Assembly: GCA_963662155.1 (NCBI GenBank)
Contig: OY759261.1
Location: forward strand, 71,082,669-71,146,668
DNA length: 64,000 nucleotides
Direction of reading: 5' to 3'
Source of the DNA: Lamellibrachia columna
Taxonomy: Eukaryota > Annelida > Polychaeta > Sabellida > Siboglinidae
How positions within the stretch are numbered: the first letter of the stretch is position 1; each line of letters begins with the position of its first letter. A program made the position numbers and the translations under genes. This document shows positions 59,701 through 64,000 of this stretch, piece by piece. A model generated the notes under the pieces. That model searched no databases and was not told where the DNA came from. It saw only the letters and a list, made by a program, of their open reading frames with translations.

Positions 59701-62448
59701 TAACATACAATGGTCAACATAAGTGGTCAAACAAGAGGTAACATACAATGGTCAACATAAGTGGTCAAACAAGAGGTAACATACAATGGTCAACATAAGT
59801 GGTCAAACAAGAGGTAACATACAATGGTCAACATAAGTGGTCAAACAAGAGGTAACATACAATGGTCAACATAAGTGGTCAAACAAGAGGTAACATACAA
59901 TGGTCAACATAAGTGGTCAAACAAGAGGTAACATACAATGGTCAACATAAGTGGTCAAACAAGAGGTAACATACAATGGTCAACATAAGTGGTCAAACAA
60001 GAGGTAACATACAATGGTCAACATAAGTGGTCAAACAAGAGGTAACATACAATGGTCAACATAAGTGGTCAAACAAGAGGTAACATACAATGGTCAACAT
60101 AAGTGGTCAAACAAGAGGTAACATACAATGGTCAACATAAGTGGTCAAACAAGTGGTAACATACAATGGTCAACATAAGTGGTCAAACAAGTGGTAACAT
60201 ACAATGGTCAACATAAGTGGTCAAACAAGTGGTAACATACAATGGTCAACATAAGTGGTCAAACAAGAGGTAACATACAATGGTCAACATAAGTGGTCAA
60301 ACAAGAGGTAACATACAATGGTCAACATAAGTGGTCAAACAAGAGGTAACATACAATGGTCAACATAAGTGGTCAAACAAGAGGTAACATACAATGGTCA
60401 ACATAAGTGGTCAAACAAGAGGTAACATACAATGGTCAACATAAGTGGTCAAACAAGAGGTAACATACAATGGTCAACATAAGTGGTCAAACAAGAGGTA
60501 ACATACAATGGTCAACATAAGTGGTCAAACAAGAGGTAACATACAATGGTCAACATAAGTGGTCAAACAAGAGGTAACATACAATGGTCAACATAAGTGG
60601 TCAAACAAGAGGTAACATACAATGGTCAACATAAGTGGTCAAACAAGAGGTAACATACAATGGTCAACATAAGTGGTCAAACAAGAGGTAACATACAATG
60701 GTCAACATAAGTGGTCAAACAAGAGGTAACATACAATGGTCAACATAAGTGGTCAAACAAGAGGTAACATACAATGGTCAACATAAGTGGTCAAACAAGA
60801 GGTAACATACAATGGTCAACATAAGTGGTCAAACAAGAGGTAACATACAATGGTCAACATAAGTGGTCAAACAAGAGGTAACATACAATGGTCAACATAA
60901 GTGGTCAAACAAGAGGTAACATACAATGGTCAACATAAGTGGTCAAACAAGAGGTAACATACAATGGTCAACATAAGTGGTCAAACAAGAGGTAACATAC
61001 TATGGTCAACATAAGTGGTCAAACAAGAGGTAACATACAATGGTCAACATAAGTGGTCAAACAAGTGGTAACATACAATGGTCAACATAAGTGGTCAAAC
61101 AAGTGGTAACATACAATGGTCAACATAAGTGGTCAAACAAGTGGTAACATACAATGGTCAACATAAGTGGTCAAACAAGAGGTAACATACAATGGTCAAC
61201 ATAAGTGGTCAAACAAGAGGTAACATACAATGGTCAACATAAGTGGTCAAACAAGAGGTAACATACAATGGTCAACATAAGTGGTCAAACAAGAGGTAAC
61301 ATACAATGGTCAACATAAGTGGTCAAACAAGAGGTAACATACAATGGTCAACATAAGTGGTCAAACAAGAGGTAACATACAATGGTCAACATAAGTGGTC
61401 AAACAAGAGGTAACATACAATGGTCAACATAAGTGGTCAAACAAGAGGTAACATACAATGGTCAACATAAGTGGTCAAACAAGAGGTAACATACAATGGT
61501 CAACATAAGTGGTCAAACAAGAGGTAACATACAATGGTCAACATAAGTGGTCAAACAAGAGGTAACATACAATGGTCAACATAAGTGGTCAAACAAGTGG
61601 TAACATACAATGGTCAACATAAGTGGTCAAACAAGAGGTAACATACAATGGTCAACATAAGTGGTCAAACAAGAGGTAACATACAATGGTCAACATAAGT
61701 GGTCAAACAAGAGATAACATACAATGGTCAACATAAGTGGTCAAACAAGTGGTAACATACAATGGTCAACATAAGTGGTCAAACAAGAGGTAACATACAA
61801 TGGTCAACATAAGTGGTCAAACAAGAGGTAACATACAATGGTCAACATAAGTGGTCAAACAAGAGGTAACATACAACGCTTGTGATCATGTTTTAGTAAA
61901 TATCCTGCATATTGCTGTTTTTAGTAAACATCCTGCATATTGTTATATCAAAATATTTTAATATTTAAATATCAAAGTAGTTGATATACAGTTGTTACAC
62001 ATTGCACATATTTGTTACACATTGCACATATTTGTTACACATTGATTATTTATTACATACTGCACACAGCTGTTACATTAATTTGTTTAATTGCAGTAAA
62101 CATGGTTACTTAAAACAACAAATAAAACTGTTAAGACACATAAGTAAAAATTAATTACCAGATATTGGTAATTCCACACATGATTCGTCACATTCGAGCC
62201 ATCTTATACAATAGTCATTTATAGTTTACCAAAAATCATAACACTAACTTTGATAAATCAGTTTTCATAAATACTGATTCATTAATTATTATTTGTTTAC
62301 AACCTTAATGTGAATCCCAAGTTGCACCAATTTATACCGACAAACCATAAACTTGTACTTACTCGACTGACTTTGACGATCTTCAATCGACGCAGATATT
62401 CACCCTTGTGTAGTTCCTGGAAAGACTGCCACATTCCCCGTGGCGCCG
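34321..62448 (-). CDS. ADAM family membrane-anchored metalloprotease-disintegrin, probable pseudoprotease (18 exons, 5' partial)
   Basis: I joined 18 minus-strand exons by GT-AG sites and phase: 62448-62363, 59590-59525, 58013-57942, 57840-57674, 57407-57326, 57001-56914, 56204-56047, 53326-53255, 51464-51369, 50890-50810, 48931-48817, 48515-48404, 46843-46724, 43886-43715, 43277-43064, 42374-42281, 41260-41090 and 35710-34321. All phases agree and 1117 codons are open. The order is prodomain end, reprolysin-like domain, disintegrin, Cys-rich, EGF-like, Thr-rich stalk, one transmembrane helix and a tail of about 520 residues. It is a type I cell-surface protein. The zinc motif HQVAHTLGLTHD keeps three His but has Gln for the catalytic Glu, so proteolysis is unlikely and an adhesive role is inferred. 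RKSEVECDVPEF fits the RX6DLPEF-type disintegrin loop bound by integrin alpha9beta1 in relatives. The signal peptide exons lie beyond the window. The ADAM subfamily is not resolved. Confidence 0.93.
35895..41070. repeat. Minisatellite, 18-bp unit, about 285 copies, intron 17
   Basis: The + strand unit is gagaataagaagcaagat, with aagaaacaa, attagaat, gagaatgag, gacgag and caatatt variants. On the gene-sense strand it is pyrimidine-rich (atcttgcttcttattctc). Since 18 is a multiple of 3 and stops are rare, giant open frames of about 1,700 codons appear on both strands (for example 35,826-41,141 minus). They have simple 6-residue periodicity and cross a splice donor, so they are not genes. In every line I checked the + strand has no 'ct', so the sense strand has no AG. 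Confidence 0.95.
41010..41035 (-). repeat. Duplicate of the exon 17 end with its splice donor
   Basis: On the minus strand, catgccgtcatatcg followed by gtgagagttcactc appears at 41035-41010 as well as at the true exon end (41106-41080), 72 bp (4x18) apart. A second usable-looking 5' splice site therefore lies in the intron. Confidence 0.85.
41090..41260 (-). CDS. ADAM exon 17: juxtamembrane basic segment (shortest form)
   Basis: Using the acceptor nearest the exon body (tttccag|acgtcgc, first base 41260), the exon joins exon 16 in phase 2 and gives RRVPVQLKRAQIKKRKKKKK, then KKDLFLGLPPSPISRKEDFS and DSGSNRLISFGSMPSYR, ending at donor atcg|gtgagag. The very Lys-rich stretch directly follows the membrane helix and is a stop-transfer or lipid-binding signal. 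Eight more identical acceptors upstream could lengthen the exon in steps of 63 bases. Confidence 0.85.
41218..41784 (-). repeat. 63-bp array: nine copies of a 3' splice site plus exon 17 start
   Basis: Nine identical 63-bp units start at 41218, 41281, 41344, 41407, 41470, 41533, 41596, 41659 and 41722. On the minus strand each contains a polypyrimidine-like tract, tttccag, and then the first 43 bases of exon 17 (coding RRVPVQLKRAQIKK). Candidate exon first bases are 41260, 41323, 41386, 41449, 41512, 41575, 41638, 41701 and 41764. The unit is 21 codons in the exon's own frame and has no stop (HCVVVS bridges the copies), so all choices keep the frame. Confidence 0.95.
41958..42112 (-). repeat. 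Intronic interspersed repeat, copy 1 (also at 58147)
   Basis: Shares with 58147-58290 the phrases gagataacttggtag and 'tatcacagaaatatccatctatgc', then ttggtacttg and a 'cagtcaat' stretch. Same orientation in both introns. Class unknown. Confidence 0.65.
42190..42258. repeat. 18-bp tandem repeat near the exon 16 donor
   Basis: About four copies of acataacataacatatgt. The array begins roughly 25 bases into intron 16 from the donor at 42280. Confidence 0.85.
42281..42374 (-). CDS. ADAM exon 16: transmembrane segment
   Basis: Acceptor tttgtag|ttagtcg, donor tacag|gtaatc. Phase 1 in, phase 2 out. It encodes SRRSTRWIMIILACVAGGGL followed by VILGFSMLCY: a hydrophobic helix of about 23 residues flanked by Arg, the single membrane pass. 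Confidence 0.9.
43064..43277 (-). CDS. ADAM exon 15: end of EGF-like module and Thr-rich stalk
   Basis: Acceptor tttgtag|gtttgc, donor aaga|gtgagt. It encodes VCTSDVKCFCQPGYVGTDCS, closing a six-Cys EGF-like module with CPHGIGNRTCSGKG from exon 14. A stalk with PPTTMVTTTMSTTNAS, probably O-glycosylated, follows. Confidence 0.9.
43480..43735. repeat. Degenerate array, about 35-bp unit, 6-7 copies, carrying the exon 14 end and donor
   Basis: On the minus strand the exon 14 end (tgttcaggaaaaggg|gtaagat) recurs in intron 14 as tgttcaggaaaggggtaaga and diverged forms at about 43,645, 43,610, 43,580, 43,545 and 43,515. Each keeps a gtaaga/gtaagg-like donor after exon-derived bases, separated by an AT-rich 'atgattaaa' segment. 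Confidence 0.85.
43715..43886 (-). CDS. ADAM exon 14: Cys-rich end and start of EGF-like module
   Basis: Acceptor gattgcag|aactttt, donor aaaggg|gtaaga. It encodes LGMVKDGTKCKEGAICINRQ then C, the standard ADAM 'G(L/M)V..GTKC......C.N..C' block, then SCPHGIGNRTCSGKG. Confidence 0.92.
44405..44490 (-). repeat. Dispersed repeat fragment shared with 33765-33860
   Basis: Both places carry a 'ataggggttcatttgtgggtc'-like phrase in the same orientation. The rest of intron 13 on the acceptor side (43,890-44,740) shows nothing else I can name. Confidence 0.45.
44805..46723 (-). repeat. Minisatellite, 27-bp unit, about 71 copies, each with a 5' splice site
   Basis: The minus-strand unit is ctcaagtaag, tctcacagct, gtatata (or gtatgtg). 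It starts at the exon 13 donor (tgcaa|gtaagtctcacagctgtatatgctc) and runs 1.9 kb into intron 13. Most copies retain aa|gtaagt; some have ataagt or ccagtaagt. A block of about 360 bp with tactgg-type units recurs (near 45,430, 45,710 and 46,050). The ORFs across both strands are periodic shadows. Confidence 0.95.
46724..46843 (-). CDS. ADAM exon 13: Cys-rich domain
   Basis: Acceptor catttcag|caatgtc, donor tgcaa|gtaagt. It encodes NVKCGLLHCIGGAVVPVVGR then KRIFATTTFMTDDGLNYTC, the 'N..CG.L.C' block of ADAM cysteine-rich domains. Bases 46,850-47,080 upstream are plain intron 12. Confidence 0.92.
47085..48385. repeat. Minisatellite, 49-bp unit, about 26 copies, intron 12
   Basis: The unit is catgacagca, ccaccatggt, ggtggtacta, gtggtggtgt, tggtagtag. 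It contains the inverted repeat caccaccatggtggtg. Variants (tagtgttgg, gtagtagtgg, ggaggtg, cataaca) repeat every 196 bp (4 units) between about 47,500 and 48,300, a higher-order structure. The array starts about 20 bases from the exon 12 donor. Confidence 0.95.
48404..48515 (-). CDS. ADAM exon 12: Cys-rich domain
   Basis: Acceptor cactgcag|gctctcg, donor gatgg|gtaagg. It encodes SRQAEDKCYSQYNPSGRFDG then HCGRNHSSGRYYKCDD, matching the 'A...C....N..G...G.CG' block that follows 'WGPG' in ADAMs. Confidence 0.92.
48670..48806 (-). repeat. Intronic interspersed element B, copy 1
   Basis: Shares order and phrases with 54671-54795 and 56547-56685: 'gtggttcattaaa', then 'catttgggtggtcaagatg', then 'ttatactatataacat' and 'caaacgatcagacttt'. 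Three copies in the same orientation, in introns 11, 7 and 6. Class unknown, about 130 bp. Confidence 0.7.
48817..48931 (-). CDS. ADAM exon 11: start of Cys-rich domain
   Basis: Acceptor tcttttag|tgtccac, donor ccag|gtatgt. It encodes CPHNAIVQDGQPCRNDQSYC then YHGNCHTSADQCSYIWGP, an almost textbook ADAM block (CPxNxxxxDGxPC...YCYxGxC...QCxxxWG). Confidence 0.95.
48950..50012. repeat. Minisatellite, 45-bp unit, about 23 copies, intron 10
   Basis: The unit is tctagagtct, gtcatttcat, acacaggtga, atggaaagtg, gcctt, with ccatc, ctattt, aaacac and gcgaatgg variants. Its proximal end is about 20 bases from the exon 11 acceptor. Bases 50,013-50,800 beyond are AT-rich intron without recognised features. 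Confidence 0.95.
50810..50890 (-). CDS. ADAM exon 10: disintegrin loop
   Basis: Acceptor gttgtccag|gtgttgc, donor ggccag|gtggga. It encodes VLPKTSMCRKSEVECDVPEF then CDGTTGQ. The RX6DVPEF pattern resembles the RX6DLPEF integrin-binding motif of many ADAM disintegrin loops; there is no RGD. Confidence 0.95.
50891..51368 (-). other. ADAM intron 9
   Basis: AT-rich, with an (AAAT)n-like stretch near 51,085-51,145. Nothing else seen. Confidence 0.6.
51369..51464 (-). CDS. ADAM exon 9: disintegrin domain, middle
   Basis: Acceptor gttgacag|tcgtgtc, donor tgcacc|gtaagt. It encodes SCLLDDPCCDPDTCLLRPWA then NCRSGQCCHNCT, the usual 'CCdp.TC.L...A.C..G.CC..C' spacing. Confidence 0.95.
51505..51898. 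repeat. Minisatellite, 30-bp unit, about 13-14 copies, intron 8
   Basis: The unit is cacatagcac, cactatctgc, ctacacaagg, starting about 40 bases upstream (in sense) of the exon 9 acceptor. Long ORFs across it are artefacts. Confidence 0.95.
51965..52048 (-). repeat. (ACCC)n microsatellite; (GGGT)n on the sense strand
   Basis: About 20 perfect acccaccc units. On the ADAM sense strand this is ggtgggtgggt, a strong G-quadruplex-forming sequence in DNA and in intron 8 RNA. Confidence 0.95.
52070..52992. repeat. Minisatellite, 54-bp unit, about 17 copies, intron 8
   Basis: The unit is tttacctccc, ctggcacaga, acaccacata, gaaggaacca, ttgcctataa, tcag, with catt/cact, cacgta and cactga variants. 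The minus ORF of 305 codons is a periodic shadow (18 residues x 17) and is not part of the ADAM frame. Confidence 0.95.
53255..53326 (-). CDS. ADAM exon 8: start of disintegrin domain
   Basis: Acceptor cccactag|gtggcg, donor cgactg|gtaggt, phase 0 both sides. It encodes VAFSQQCGNGVVERSEECDC then VSRL, the 'CGNGVVE.GEECDCG' hallmark with Ser and Val in place of the usual glycines. Confidence 0.95.
53409..53527. repeat. Tandem duplication of about 57 bp, intron 7
   Basis: Two near-identical copies beginning attcacctaaacgtgtacga, differing at one c/t, about 85 bases from the exon 8 acceptor. Confidence 0.9.
54671..54795 (-). repeat. Intronic interspersed element B, copy 2
   Basis: See the copy at 48670-48806; the shared phrases are in the same order. 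The rest of 53,530-54,920 is intron without other recognised features. Confidence 0.65.
54925..55032. repeat. Short tandem repeat, 16-17 bp unit, about 6 copies
   Basis: agggggtgaacagca repeats with small length changes (catgggg, catagggg). Bases 55,035-55,640 after it show nothing recognised. Confidence 0.8.
55640..55992. repeat. Degenerate minisatellite, about 36-bp unit, 8-9 copies, intron 7
   Basis: Repeating 'gaaatgatgttactatgccaggaatgaggcatttat'-type sequence with many changes. Its near end is about 55 bases from the exon 7 donor. Confidence 0.85.
56047..56204 (-). CDS. ADAM exon 7: end of metalloprotease-like domain with Met-turn
   Basis: Acceptor cactatag|gagcatg, donor atatgag|gtgagt. 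It encodes ACHCEAPSGCIMGNQFGGTI then GYPRQFSTCSHTQLNMSLLS and GLGACLFDDQYE. CIM is the Met-turn region of reprolysins, and 'FS.CS......L..GLG.CLF..' is the standard end of the domain. Confidence 0.95.
56547..56685 (-). repeat. Intronic interspersed element B, copy 3
   Basis: Third copy of the element described at 48670, in intron 6. Confidence 0.65.
56693..56761. repeat. (TA)n microsatellite, intron 6
   Basis: About 34 uninterrupted ta units. A shorter run lies at 57,089-57,106. Confidence 0.97.
56914..57001 (-). CDS. ADAM exon 6: zinc-site exon with HQxxH
   Basis: Acceptor ttgtcacag|atgagcc, donor agtagca|gtatgt. It encodes MSHIWNIETSGVILTHQVAH then TLGLTHDSS. The reprolysin consensus HExxHxxGxxHD appears as HQVAHTLGLTHD: three His ligands, Gly and Asp are kept, but the catalytic Glu is Gln (codon cag). 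The 1-base donor choice is set by the phase of exon 7. Confidence 0.93.
57326..57407 (-). CDS. ADAM exon 5: metalloprotease-like domain
   Basis: Acceptor catttcag|tggtcag, donor agtcat|gtaagt. It encodes GQRFHDGEVGMSIPDSVCTS then RAVGVSH, the 'LITG..F.G..VG.A....MC....SVGV' block. Confidence 0.93.
57674..57840 (-). CDS. ADAM exon 4: metalloprotease-like domain
   Basis: Acceptor gtcgtag|ttatact, donor gctcac|gtaggt. It encodes LYSELNVRISLVHLDVWNII, then DRFYISPLVRETLDNFMAYS and QETVSQMKPPVAQLLT, matching 'LY..L.V.I.LVGLEIW' and the following helix. Confidence 0.93.
57942..58013 (-). CDS. ADAM exon 3: metalloprotease-like domain
   Basis: Acceptor gtttcag|tacgaac, donor gacaag|gtcagt, phase 0. 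It encodes YEQFNASYSAVMEHLLMLAN then IVDK, the helix before 'LY..LNV'. Confidence 0.93.
58147..58292 (-). repeat. Intronic interspersed repeat, copy 2 (also at 41958)
   Basis: Pairs with 41958-42112. Both start with an 'actaacaaaaa' phrase, then 'ccatcctcgga' and 'gataacttggtag'. Confidence 0.65.
58565..59034. repeat. Tetranucleotide tract (CATA/CAAA mix), intron 2
   Basis: About 470 bases of catacatacaaa/cacacata, open in all minus frames because it lacks stops. Low-complexity ORFs here are rejected. Confidence 0.97.
59029..59146. repeat. Tandem duplication, 73-bp period
   Basis: The phrase acagatacacttggtggatt and about 25 further bases occur at 59029 and again at 59102, separated by an acaca run. 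Confidence 0.85.
59525..59590 (-). CDS. ADAM exon 2: start of metalloprotease-like domain
   Basis: Acceptor cattgtag|gcggact, donor gcactg|gtaagc, phase 0. It encodes ADWDALADTKRLDLALVCDH then AL, where 'k.ldLalV.DhalY' is the first strand of the ADAM protease fold. The 38-bp array starts at the acceptor. Confidence 0.9.
59591..61876 (-). repeat. Minisatellite, 38-bp unit, about 60 copies, flush with the exon 2 acceptor
   Basis: The + unit is acaatggtca, acataagtgg, tcaaacaaga, ggtaacat. On the sense strand the unit is free of AG, except one variant near 61,000. The last unit passes directly into the acceptor attgtag|gcgg. A block with agtgg instead of agagg recurs (60,150-60,235 and 61,065-61,150), about 912 bp or 24 units apart. 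Confidence 0.95.
61877..62362 (-). other. ADAM intron 1, donor side
   Basis: AT-rich DNA with a small 20-bp repeat (ttgttacacattgcacat, three copies near 62,000-62,045). No coding signal. Confidence 0.6.
62363..62448 (-). CDS. ADAM exon 1 of those in the window: end of prodomain
   Basis: Acceptor gtcacag|cggcgcc (first base 62448), donor agtcga|gtaagt. Only one frame is open: APRGMWQSFQELHKGEYLRR then LKIVKVSR. It joins exon 2 in phase 0 and needs an upstream exon ending in phase 1 that is outside the window. Assigned by position and phase; the peptide itself is weakly diagnostic. Confidence 0.7.
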
Positions 62449-64000
62449 CTGTGACATGGGATCATTGTGTTACAACTTCCATAGACACAATCCATGCATT
62501 CATTCAGCTGTGACATGGGATCATTGTGTTACAACTTCCACAGACACAATCCATGCATTCATTCAGCTGTGACATGGGATCATTGTGTTACAACTTCCAC
62601 AGACACAATCCATGCATTCATTCAGCTGTGACATGGGATCATTGTGTTACAACTTCCACAGACACAATCCATGCATTCATTCAGCTGTGACATGGGATCA
62701 TTGTGTTACAACTTCCACAGACACAATCCATGCATTCATTCAGCTGTGACATGGGATCATTGTGTTACAACTTCCACAGACACAATCCATGCATTCATTC
62801 AGCTGTGACATGGGATCATTGTGTTACAACTTCCACAGACACAATCCATGCATTCATTCAGCTGTGACATGGGATCATTGTGTTACAACTTCCACAGACA
62901 CAATCCATGCATTCATTCAGCTGTGACATGGGATCATTGTGTTACAACTTCCACAGACACAATCCATGCATTCATTCAGCTGTGACATGGGATCATTGTG
63001 TTACAACTTCCACAGACACAATCCATGCATTCATTCAGCTGTGACATGGGATCATTGTGTTACAACTTCAACAGACACAATCCATGCATTCATTCAGCTG
63101 TGACATGGGATCATTGTGTTACAACTTCCACAGACACAATCCATGCATTCATTCAGCTGTGACATGGGATCATTGTGTTACAACTTCCACAGACACAATC
63201 CATGCATTCATTCAGCTGTGACATGGGATCATTGTGTTACAACTTCCACAGACACAATCCATGCATTCATTCAGCTGTGACATGGGATCATTGTGTTACA
63301 ACTTCCACAGACACAATCCATGCATTCATTCAGCTGTGACATGGGATCATTGTGTTACAACTTCCACAGACACAATACATGCATTCGTTCAGCTGTGACA
63401 TGGGATCATTGTGTTACAACTTCCACAGACACAATACATGCATTCGTTCAGCTGTGACATGGGATCATTGTGTTACAACTTCCACAGACACAATCCATGC
63501 ATTCGTTCAGCTGTGACATGGGATCATTGTGTTACAACTTCCACAGACACAATCCATGCATTCGTTCAGCTGTGACATGGGATCATTGTGTTACAACTTC
63601 CACAGACACAATCCATGCATTCGTTCAGCTGTGACATGGGATCATTGTGTTACAACTTCCACAGACACAATCCATGCATTCGTTCAGCTGTGACATGGGA
63701 TCATTGTGTTACAACTTCCACAGACACAATCCATGCATTCATTCAGCTGTGACATGGGATCATTGTGTTACAACTTCCACAGACACAATCCATGCATTCA
63801 TTCAGCTGTGACATGGGATCATTGTGTTACAACTTCCACAGACACAATCCATGCATTCATTCAGCTGTGACATGGGATCATTGTGTTACAGCTTCCACAG
63901 ACACAATCCATGCATTCATTCAGCTGTGACAAGGGATCATTGTGTTACAGCTTCCACAGACACAATCCATGCATTCATTCAGCTGTGACATGGGATCATT
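62449..64000 (-). repeat. Minisatellite, 59-bp unit, about 26 copies, carrying the exon 1 acceptor; runs off the window
   Basis: The + unit is cagctgtgac, atgggatcat, tgtgttacaa, cttccacaga, cacaatccat, gcattcatt. On the sense strand each unit contains tcccatgtcacag, the same sequence that precedes exon 1. Variants include gttcag-type units at about 63,380-63,690. The array continues past the right edge. Confidence 0.95.

Overview
This is animal (metazoan) nuclear DNA. It shows an intron-rich ADAM gene with GT-AG introns, several clades of non-LTR retrotransposon, a hAT-type transposase relic, long AT-rich non-coding stretches and a very heavy load of minisatellites. Minisatellites seeded at splice sites, together with these element families, suggest a lancelet (Branchiostoma-like). 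I recall that amphioxus intronic minisatellites touching splice sites have been reported, but the species call is inference, and another marine invertebrate such as a mollusc is possible.

Left part, 1-21,400: a graveyard of mobile elements with tandem arrays grown inside them. In order: an interspersed repeat carrying a 28-bp array (840-2850); a CR1/L2-type LINE tail (3012-3660); a hAT transposase relic split by a 36-bp array (3880-5850); an RTE-like LINE relic on the minus strand (about 6950-10065) with 40-bp and 84-bp arrays inside its RT and endonuclease segments and a 33-bp array at its truncated end; another LINE tail (10100-10610); a LINE C-terminus with a 5x33-bp expansion (11072-11575); and an old LINE (12060-13036 plus 18150-18242). 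The old LINE is interrupted by a full-length, apparently intact two-ORF LINE (about 13037-18149). Its 3' end is then amplified as a 47-bp array. (ACGC)n and (TA)n tracts and another LINE tail follow.

Middle, 21,412-31,692: one 53-bp satellite array of about 10.3 kb (roughly 194 units), with higher-order duplications.

Right part, 31,700-64,000: a single minus-strand gene for a membrane-anchored ADAM. I could place 18 exons by splice consensus and phase. They join without a stop into 1117 codons plus the stop: end of the prodomain, metalloprotease-like domain, disintegrin, cysteine-rich, EGF-like, stalk, transmembrane segment and a long proline-rich cytoplasmic tail. The signal peptide and most of the prodomain lie beyond the right edge. 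The zinc motif is HQVAHTLGLTHD, so the catalytic Glu is Gln and the product is probably a pseudoprotease acting in adhesion. A 3' UTR of about 2.6 kb ends at an AATAAA next to the satellite.

The most striking theme is that short segments have been amplified in place, often across a splice site or a conserved transposon motif. In the ADAM gene, arrays sit on or beside at least nine splice junctions. One copies a 3' splice site plus the first codons of an exon nine times with a period of 63 bp, so every acceptor choice stays in frame. Another repeats a strong 5' splice site about 70 times, and two long arrays upstream of acceptors are almost free of AG. No prokaryotic features, CRISPR, tRNA or rRNA genes were seen.
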